Positions 58,900-64,000 of a stretch of 64,000 bases of DNA are shown here, in pieces. The notes beneath the pieces are model-generated. The model saw nothing but the letters and a program-made list of their open reading frames with translations. It did no database searches and was not told where the DNA came from. The translations under genes were made by a program, and so were the position numbers. The DNA lies in the NCBI RefSeq assembly GCF_038397735.1, contig NZ_CP151635.1:1550001-1614000 (forward strand), written 5' to 3'. The DNA is from Microbacterium sp. LWH13-1.2 (GTDB lineage: Bacteria; Actinomycetota; Actinomycetes; Actinomycetales; Microbacteriaceae). The number at the start of each line of letters is the position of its first letter. Positions within the stretch are counted from its first letter, which is position 1.

Positions 58900-60138
58900 A
58901 TGACCAAGCGCATCGTCGTCACCGGCATCGGCGCCACGTCCGCCATCGGCGGGACAGCTCCCGACAACTGGACCAACCTGCTCGCCGGGCAGTCCGGGAC
59001 CCGCACCCTCGAGCACGACTGGGTTCAGCAGTACGAGCTGCCTGTGACCTTCGCCGCAGAGGCGATCGTCCGACCCGAAGAGGTCCTGCCCCGCCACGAG
59101 GCGAAGCGGCTCGATCCCTCCTCCCAGTTCGCCCTCATCGCAGCACGCGAGGCCTGGGCGGATGCCGGATCCCCCGAGGTTGCTCCCGAGCGCCTCGGCG
59201 TCGACTTCGCCACCGGCATCGGCGGCCTCTGGACTCTCCTCGATGCGTGGGACACGCTGCGTGAGAAGGGCCCCCGTCGCGTCATGCCGCTGACTGTGCC
59301 GATGCTGATGCCGAACGCCGCAGCCGGCAACCTGTCGCTGCAGTTCCAGGCTCGTGCCTACGCCCAGACCGTCGTGAGCGCGTGCGCCTCCAGCACCGAG
59401 TCGATCATCCACGCGTTCCACCATCTGCAGGACGGTCTCGCCGACGTCGTGATCGCAGGTGGCACCGAATCGGCCATCCACCCGATCACCATGGCCTCCT
59501 TCGCCTCCGCGCAGGCTCTGTCGCGTCGTAACGACGACCCCGCCACTGCATCCCGCCCCGGCGCGATCGACCGCGACGGATTCGTCATGGGCGAAGGTGC
59601 CGCAGCACTGATCCTCGAGACCGAGGAGCACGCCAAGGCTCGCGGCGCCAAGATCTACGGCTACGTCCTCGGCGGTGGAGTGACCGCAGACGCGTACCAC
59701 ATCACGGGCAACGACCCCGAGGGCAACGGGGCGGCACGCGCTGTCACCCAGGCACTCGAGGAGGCCGGCATCACCGCCGACCAGGTCGCCCACATCAACG
59801 CTCACGCGACGTCGACGCCGGTCGGCGACCCCAACGAGTACGTCGCCCTCAGGAAGGTCTTCGGCGACCGGATCGACGAGATCCCGGTCTCGGCGACGAA
59901 GGCGTCGACCGGTCACCTGCTCGGTGGCACGGGAGCTCTCGAGGCGATCTTCTCGCTGCTCGCGCTCCGCGACCGCGTCGCTCCGCCGACCATCAACATG
60001 ACCGAACCCGACCCGGCCGTGCCGTTCAAGCTCTCGGGCGAGGCGCAGCCCCTCGGCGACGGCACGCTGTATGCGATCAGCAACTCGTTCGGCTTCGGCG
60101 GGCACAACGCCGTCGTGGTCTTCGCGAACGCGGACTGA
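58900..60138 (+). CDS. fabF: 3-oxoacyl-ACP synthase II
   Basis: A 412-residue elongating KAS. The catalytic cysteine is in VVSACASSTE (about 162), with the histidines in INAHATSTPVGD and KASTGHLLGG. ATG 58900 follows AAGGAACC. It ends the fab operon. Confidence 0.96.
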   Translation: MTKRIVVTGIGATSAIGGTAPDNWTNLLAGQSGTRTLEHDWVQQYELPVTFAAEAIVRPEEVLPRHEAKRLDPSSQFALIAAREAWADAGSPEVAPERLGVDFATGIGGLWTLLDAWDTLREKGPRRVMPLTVPMLMPNAAAGNLSLQFQARAYAQTVVSACASSTESIIHAFHHLQDGLADVVIAGGTESAIHPITMASFASAQALSRRNDDPATASRPGAIDRDGFVMGEGAAALILETEEHAKARGAKIYGYVLGGGVTADAYHITGNDPEGNGAARAVTQALEEAGITADQVAHINAHATSTPVGDPNEYVALRKVFGDRIDEIPVSATKASTGHLLGGTGALEAIFSLLALRDRVAPPTINMTEPDPAVPFKLSGEAQPLGDGTLYAISNSFGFGGHNAVVVFANAD

Positions 60139-60151
60139 CCCTCAGACACGC

Positions 60152-60187
60152 GAGAACGGCCCCCGGGGGAACCCGGGGGCCGTTCTC
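60152..60187 (+). terminator. Terminator of the fab operon
   Basis: A perfect 16-bp stem (GAGAACGGCCCCCGGG and complement) with a GGAA loop, 13 bp after fabF, then GTCTTCC. Confidence 0.88.
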
Positions 60188-60207
60188 GTCTTCCGACCTG
60201 CCAGAGC

Positions 60208-60864
60208 CTATGCCCGGGAGAGCTGCCTCGAACGAGCCGCGCGCAGACGCGTACTCCACGGCAGGAACCAGCCGACGAGCGGGCCGACTCCGAAGGCGAA
60301 GAGCACCGTTCCCAGGCCGACGGGTCCTCCGAGAACGAACCCGACGAGCAGCACGCTGCCCTCGATGACGGTGCGCACCAGCCAGACGGGCCGGCCCGTA
60401 CGCGCCACGAGTCCGGTCATGAGGCCGTCCCGCGGTCCTGGGCCGAAGTCCGCGGCGATGTAGAGGCCCGTCGCGAACGCGAGCAGAAGCAGCCCCGCCA
60501 CGAACATCGGCGCGCCGACCCAGATCGACGGGGGCGCAGGGATCACGAAGAGGGCCAGGTCGGCACTCGGACCCACGAGCAGAGCGTTGAGCAGCGTGCC
60601 GAGACCGACGCGCTGGCGGAGCGGGATCCACAGCACCAGCACGAGCACCGAGACGAGCACGGTGACGACGCCGTACCCGATGCCCGTCTGCCCCGAGATC
60701 CCGAGCGCGAGGACGTCCCACGGTGCGACGCCGATACCGCCACGCACCATCAGTCCGAGGGCGACGCCGTAGAGGAACAGACCAGCCAGCAGCTGGACGA
60801 TGCGCTCGACGACGTCGCGTCGACTGGTGGCCGTGATCGGGAGGAAGACGGAACGGAGGTGCAT
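60208..60864 (-). CDS. YczE-like membrane protein
   Basis: A 218-residue protein with about five membrane helices. IVQLLAGLFLYGVALGLMVR, GGIGVAPWDVLALGIS and FGPGPRDGLMTGL match YczE/YyaS/YitT-type proteins of unknown transport function. The divergent neighbour is a MocR-type regulator; such pairs are a known genomic association. Confidence 0.85.
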   Translation of the reverse strand: MHLRSVFLPITATSRRDVVERIVQLLAGLFLYGVALGLMVRGGIGVAPWDVLALGISGQTGIGYGVVTVLVSVLVLVLWIPLRQRVGLGTLLNALLVGPSADLALFVIPAPPSIWVGAPMFVAGLLLLAFATGLYIAADFGPGPRDGLMTGLVARTGRPVWLVRTVIEGSVLLVGFVLGGPVGLGTVLFAFGVGPLVGWFLPWSTRLRAARSRQLSRA

Positions 60865-60901
60865 TGTTCCATCGTGGCCCCGCTGCTCTGCGTGATGCCG
60901 A

Positions 60902-60943
60902 GGCCACTCGGTGAAAAGTGGCCTGCTGTGACGAGTCCACTTT
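60902..60943. repeat. Repeated AAAGTGG(A/C)C motifs between yczE-like and mocR-like genes
   Basis: AGTGGCC occurs inverted at 60908-60902, AAAGTGGCC direct at 60915-60923, and AAAGTGGAC inverted at 60943-60935. The last two are 20 bp apart. They fill the divergent intergenic region and are probable sites for the MocR-type regulator. Confidence 0.6.
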
Positions 60944-60959
60944 GCGGCATGCTGGAGTG

Positions 60960-62363
60960 ATGACATCACGACTGGTCGAGCAGCTCGGCACGCAGAACGT
61001 CGCCGGGGCCACTGCCGCCTCACTGGCCGAGCAGATCCGCGCGCTGATCCTCGACGGTCGACTGACCGTCGGAGAGCGACTGCCCAGCGAGCGTGCCCTC
61101 GCGCTCGAGTTGCGCCGCTCACGGTCGACGACGACGCGCGTGTACGGGCTCCTCGAAGGTGACGGCTACGTGTCCCGTGTGCACGGCGGCGGCACACGAG
61201 TCACCCTTCCGCATTCCGCACGCGCCTCCACGAGCTCGGACGACGACGACGCCATCGACCTCTCCATCGCCTCGATGGACTCGACTCCGGGGCTGTACGA
61301 CGCCACCGTGAGGTCACTCCCCAGACTCGCCGCGCTCCGAGGCACGAGCGGCTATTCGCTGCGAGGACTCCCCGAGCTTCGCGAGGCGGTCGCGCGCCGC
61401 TTCACCGAACGCGGAGTCGAGACAGATGCCGACGAGATCATCATCACATCGGGTGCACTCAATGCGTTCCACCTGGTCCTCGCCACGATCGGCCGACGAG
61501 GAGAACGAGCCCTGGTCGAGCAGCCGACGTTCCCCCACGCTCTCGAAGCCCTGCACCGGCACGGGTACCGGCTGCTCCCTACCCCGGTGGACGTCACAGG
61601 ATGGGACGAACGCCACATCAACGACACGCTCCTGCGCAGCCGCCCGCACGTGGCATACCTCATCCCCGATTTCCACAACCCGACCGGGGCGACTCTGAGC
61701 GACGCCGAGCGCTCCCGCATCGCGACGACCGCGCGGAACTCCGGTACGCACGTGATCGTCGACGAGACCACCGCCGAGCTCGACATCGACCGAGGATGGT
61801 CGCCGCTGCCGATGGCCGCCTACAGTCCGCAGGTCATCACGGTCGGGTCGATGTCCAAGATCGCCTGGGGCGGGCTCCGCATCGGATGGATCCGCGCCGA
61901 GCGCTCGCTCATCACCCGGCTGCTCGCCACCCGACCCTCCTTCGAACTGGGCACCGCGCTCCTCGAGCAGTGCATCGCGGTCGAGCTGCTCCAGGACATG
62001 CCCGCGCTCACCGCTCACGTCACGGCGAGGCTGCAGGCGGGGCGAGAAGCGGTCACGGAGGGCCTCGCATCCATCGGTGGGCTGTCGATGCCACCGGCGC
62101 CCGGCGGCCTCTCCGCCTGGCTCGATCTCGGCGCGCCGATATCGACGGCGCTCTCCCTCGCCGCACGCGACCACCGGCTCGTCCTGCCGCCGGGACCGCG
62201 GTTCTCGACCGGAGGGGTGTTGGAGCGACGCCTGCGAATCCCCATCACGCTCCCGCCGGAGCGCGCGGCCGATGCGATGGGACGACTGCAACTCGCGTGG
62301 GACGACGTCATGGCCGGCGGATCGTCCGCGCGCCTGGAGATGCCGAACTCGGCGGTCATCTGA
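60960..62363 (+). CDS. MocR/YczR-type GntR regulator with aminotransferase domain
   Basis: A 467-residue protein. N-terminal GntR winged helix (LAEQIRALILDGRLTVGERL, then LPSERALALELRRSRSTTTR) is joined to a class I aminotransferase domain (~115-460) with the PLP lysine in GSMSKIAWGG. Such regulators sense PLP or amino-acid-derived ligands. ATG 60960 is preceded by CATGCT and TGGAG. The divergent YczE-like gene is the expected target. Confidence 0.9.
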   Translation: MTSRLVEQLGTQNVAGATAASLAEQIRALILDGRLTVGERLPSERALALELRRSRSTTTRVYGLLEGDGYVSRVHGGGTRVTLPHSARASTSSDDDDAIDLSIASMDSTPGLYDATVRSLPRLAALRGTSGYSLRGLPELREAVARRFTERGVETDADEIIITSGALNAFHLVLATIGRRGERALVEQPTFPHALEALHRHGYRLLPTPVDVTGWDERHINDTLLRSRPHVAYLIPDFHNPTGATLSDAERSRIATTARNSGTHVIVDETTAELDIDRGWSPLPMAAYSPQVITVGSMSKIAWGGLRIGWIRAERSLITRLLATRPSFELGTALLEQCIAVELLQDMPALTAHVTARLQAGREAVTEGLASIGGLSMPPAPGGLSAWLDLGAPISTALSLAARDHRLVLPPGPRFSTGGVLERRLRIPITLPPERAADAMGRLQLAWDDVMAGGSSARLEMPNSAVI

Positions 62364-62368
62364 GCGCA

Positions 62369-62409
62369 GACGAGGACCCCGTCCCTGATGCAGGGGCGGG
62401 GTCCTCGTC
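62369..62409 (+). terminator. Terminator after the MocR-type gene
   Basis: GACGAGGACCCCG pairs exactly with CGGGGTCCTCGTC, extended by CCCT/AGGG inside, five bases after the stop. The following 95 bp (62410-62504) hold no recognised element. Confidence 0.85.
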
Positions 62410-62504
62410 ATGTGGAACAGGGATTCGCCTTCTCAGCGTCCGGGATCACTCACCGGCATCCGATACTCGCGCCTTCCCGCTCCAGGTCTGTGCGGTGTCG
62501 TCGA

Positions 62505-63008
62505 CTAGCCCACCTTGTGCAGCCAGACGACCCTGGCGTCGTCGCTCGCGTGACGGAACGGCTCGAGCTCCTCATCCCAGGCCGAGCCGAGGGCGATGTC
62601 GAGTTCCCGCTGCAGTTCGCTCGCACTGCCTGCCGCGATCTCCATCGCATAGCGGATGCGGTCCTCGCCGATGACGATGTTGCCCGCGGCATCCGTCTGG
62701 GCGTAGTGGATGCCGAGATCAGGGGTGTGCAGCCAGCGTCCGCCGTCGCTGCGAGGCGTGGGGTCCTCGGTCACCTCGAAGCGGAGGTGCTCCCAGCCGC
62801 GGATCGCGGTGGCAAGTGCCGCACCGGTACCGACCGGGCCGTCCCAGTAGAACTCGGCACGGCGTGCGCCGTCGAGCACCGGCTGGTCGCTCCAGTCGAA
62901 GTTCACCGCACGACCGATAGCGCGTCCTACCGCCCATTCCAGGTGCGGGCAGAGCGCGCGAGGTGCAGAGTGGACGAAAACCACTCCGCGTGCGTAAGCC
63001 GTCGCCAT
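62505..63008 (-). CDS. DUF3145 family protein
   Basis: A 167-residue protein of an actinobacteria-specific family: RGVVFVHSAPRALCPHLEWA at the N-terminus and EIAAGSASELQRELDIALGS with WDEELEPFRHASDDARVVWL near the C-terminus. Function unknown. The intergenic region to the next gene (63009-63195) has a terminator and otherwise no gene. Confidence 0.9.
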   Translation of the reverse strand: MATAYARGVVFVHSAPRALCPHLEWAVGRAIGRAVNFDWSDQPVLDGARRAEFYWDGPVGTGAALATAIRGWEHLRFEVTEDPTPRSDGGRWLHTPDLGIHYAQTDAAGNIVIGEDRIRYAMEIAAGSASELQRELDIALGSAWDEELEPFRHASDDARVVWLHKVG

Positions 63009-63134
63009 GATCTCTCCGTTTCATCAGGTGCGTCTTCCCCAACGACCTGAAACAACGAGAACTGGCGTGAATATGCGGTTATGGGGATATTCTCGCCCAG
63101 ACCGGGCGAAATCACAAGCATGTGATTCCACGAA

Positions 63135-63165
63135 GAAGGCCCCGGTCGCGAGGACCGGGGCCTTC
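63135..63165 (-). terminator. Terminator of the dioxygenase-like gene
   Basis: A perfect 13-bp stem (GAAGGCCCCGGTC and complement) with a five-base loop, 30 bp after the stop on the minus strand, followed by TTCGTGG. Confidence 0.85.
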
Positions 63166-63195
63166 GGACCGTCGCCGGTCCTGATCGAATGAGGC

Positions 63196-63969
63196 TCAGG
63201 CCTCGCTCATCGCCTGCTTGACCTGCTGGCCCTTGGCCGCGTAGTACGCGGCACGAGCGGCGTCACGACGTGCCTGCTCGGCGTAGCCGGCCTCGAGCAC
63301 GTCCTGCGGGACCTCGACGTTCGGCACATCCTGGGTGCCGTGGTACTTCTCGATGTAGGCGTCGAGCTCGGGGCCCGACGTCCACGACGTGATGAGGCAG
63401 TAGCGCGGTTCCGTGCCGACGTGGGTCGCCGCGTGCCACAGACGCTGCGTGTCGACGATCAGCTGCGCTCCGGCCGGCAGAGCGATGCGGTACTCGATGC
63501 TCGGGTCGGTGCGGTTCTCGCGGAGGACGAAGAAGCTGTCCTTGTCGTCGCTGAGGTTGAAGAAGCCGCGCACGACCCAGCCGGTGCCGTCGGGGTTCAG
63601 ACGGTTGTTGTCGTCCTGGTGGAGGTTGTAGAGGCACTCGCCGTACGGGGTCGGCTGCAGCTCGATGACGCGGCAGCGACCGACGTTGGCACCGGGCTCC
63701 TGCGCGCGTCGCGTGAGGTTGGGGGCTTTGGCGGTCTGCGAGTCGATCCAGACGCCGTCCTTGTCGGTGCGCGGAGGCTTGTGGTTCCAGAAGCCGTTGC
63801 ACTCGATCTCGCCCTTGGCGCTGGCGAGAGGGGCGAAGCGGGTGTCACCCGACGACTTCCAGTCGTTGTACTCGATGTCGAGCCACTCCTTGGGGTCGAG
63901 CTCCTGGTCGTAGCTGTCGAGAACGACGAAGCCTTTGTCTTCGAGGGCAGCGGACTTGATGTATCCCAT
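63196..63969 (-). CDS. 2OG-Fe(II) dioxygenase-like protein
   Basis: A 257-residue protein. The double-stranded beta-helix metal site appears as H117-x-D119 (YNLHQDDNN), a distal His near 179 (RLWHAATHVG) and Arg189 (TEPRYCLITSW) placed to bind 2-oxoglutarate. N-terminal YIKSAALEDKGFVVLDSYDQ precedes it, and the tail is an Ala/Lys-rich helix. It is likely an oxygenase acting on an unknown small substrate. ATG 63969 follows AAAGGATC. Confidence 0.7.
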   Translation of the reverse strand: MGYIKSAALEDKGFVVLDSYDQELDPKEWLDIEYNDWKSSGDTRFAPLASAKGEIECNGFWNHKPPRTDKDGVWIDSQTAKAPNLTRRAQEPGANVGRCRVIELQPTPYGECLYNLHQDDNNRLNPDGTGWVVRGFFNLSDDKDSFFVLRENRTDPSIEYRIALPAGAQLIVDTQRLWHAATHVGTEPRYCLITSWTSGPELDAYIEKYHGTQDVPNVEVPQDVLEAGYAEQARRDAARAAYYAAKGQQVKQAMSEA

Positions 63970-64000
63970 GATCTGAACCAGATCCTTTCATCGGGGGCCA

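Noticed and set aside
57343..60105. A 920-codon minus-strand open frame across the fab operon
   Set aside because: It is fully antisense to fabD, fabH, acpP and fabF, and its translation is Gly/Arg/Asp-rich without domains.

Overview
The window looks like chromosomal DNA of a motile, high-GC actinobacterium of the Microbacteriaceae, most like Microbacterium. The evidence is the uniformly high GC content, many leaderless TANNNT-N6/7-ATG promoters, actinobacterial families (DUF3145, DUF6510, a DUF7882 remnant, a FasR-like regulator next to fabD-fabH-acpP-fabF, homodimeric AceE) and a compact flagellar locus. The genus is an inference from gene content; no search was run.

Layout. 1-6.4 kb holds housekeeping and accessory genes: a zinc-ribbon protein cut by the window edge, a YchJ-like protein and an aldo/keto reductase sharing a symmetric promoter, a CAAX-type methyltransferase, an MmyB-like regulator divergent from a short-chain dehydrogenase with a perfect operator palindrome, a TIGR01777 epimerase, and a zinc-ribbon/PD-(D/E)XK protein whose promoter and start codon were duplicated. 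6.5-8.9 kb holds an orphan AAA ATPase, a FliA-like sigma factor and an HU-family protein. 9.2-36.4 kb is a nearly complete flagellar locus, entirely on the minus strand. In transcription order it runs: sigma factor; fliC; fliD-fliS-fliT-like; flgB-flgC-fliE-fliF-fliG; fliH-fliI-fliJ-small gene-fliK-flgD-flgE; flbD-motA-motB-fliM-fliN-fliO; fliP-fliQ-fliR-flhB-flhA-csrA; flgN-flgK-flgL-fliW-unknown. No flgF, flgG, flgM, flhF, flhG or chemotaxis genes were found in the window.

The most striking non-coding signal is in this locus. Six transcription units start with the same promoter (minus strand GTTAC, 14-15 nt, then TCGCGATAGTC or a close variant). In the leaders of fliP, fliH and flgB, which are all 70-72 nt long, there are two tandem hairpins that each present a GGA triplet in a 7-9 nt loop. 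The fliC leader has one such hairpin plus a GGA-type Shine-Dalgarno. These match the known recognition rule of CsrA. csrA and its antagonist fliW are both in the locus, so the export, basal-body and filament operons may form one CsrA/FliW-controlled post-transcriptional regulon.

36.6-50.9 kb is metabolic and accessory: a sulfite-oxidase-like molybdoenzyme with a flavin reductase and DUF6510, a MetP/MetS-type amino acid importer with a 44-residue subunit, a DCC thiol protein, a Dyp peroxidase, a UBP-type zinc finger with a flavoprotein, two MFS exporters, a hydrolase whose nucleophile serine is glycine, a PucR-family regulator and a large XRE-STAND-TPR regulator. 51-52.5 kb has an alpha/beta hydrolase, a decayed HIT gene abutting tRNA-Val(UAC). 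52.5-60.1 kb has aceE, the FasR-like regulator and fabD-fabH-acpP-fabF, linking acetyl-CoA supply to fatty acid synthesis. 60.2-64 kb has a YczE/MocR divergent pair, a DUF3145 protein and a 2OG-Fe(II)-dioxygenase-like protein.
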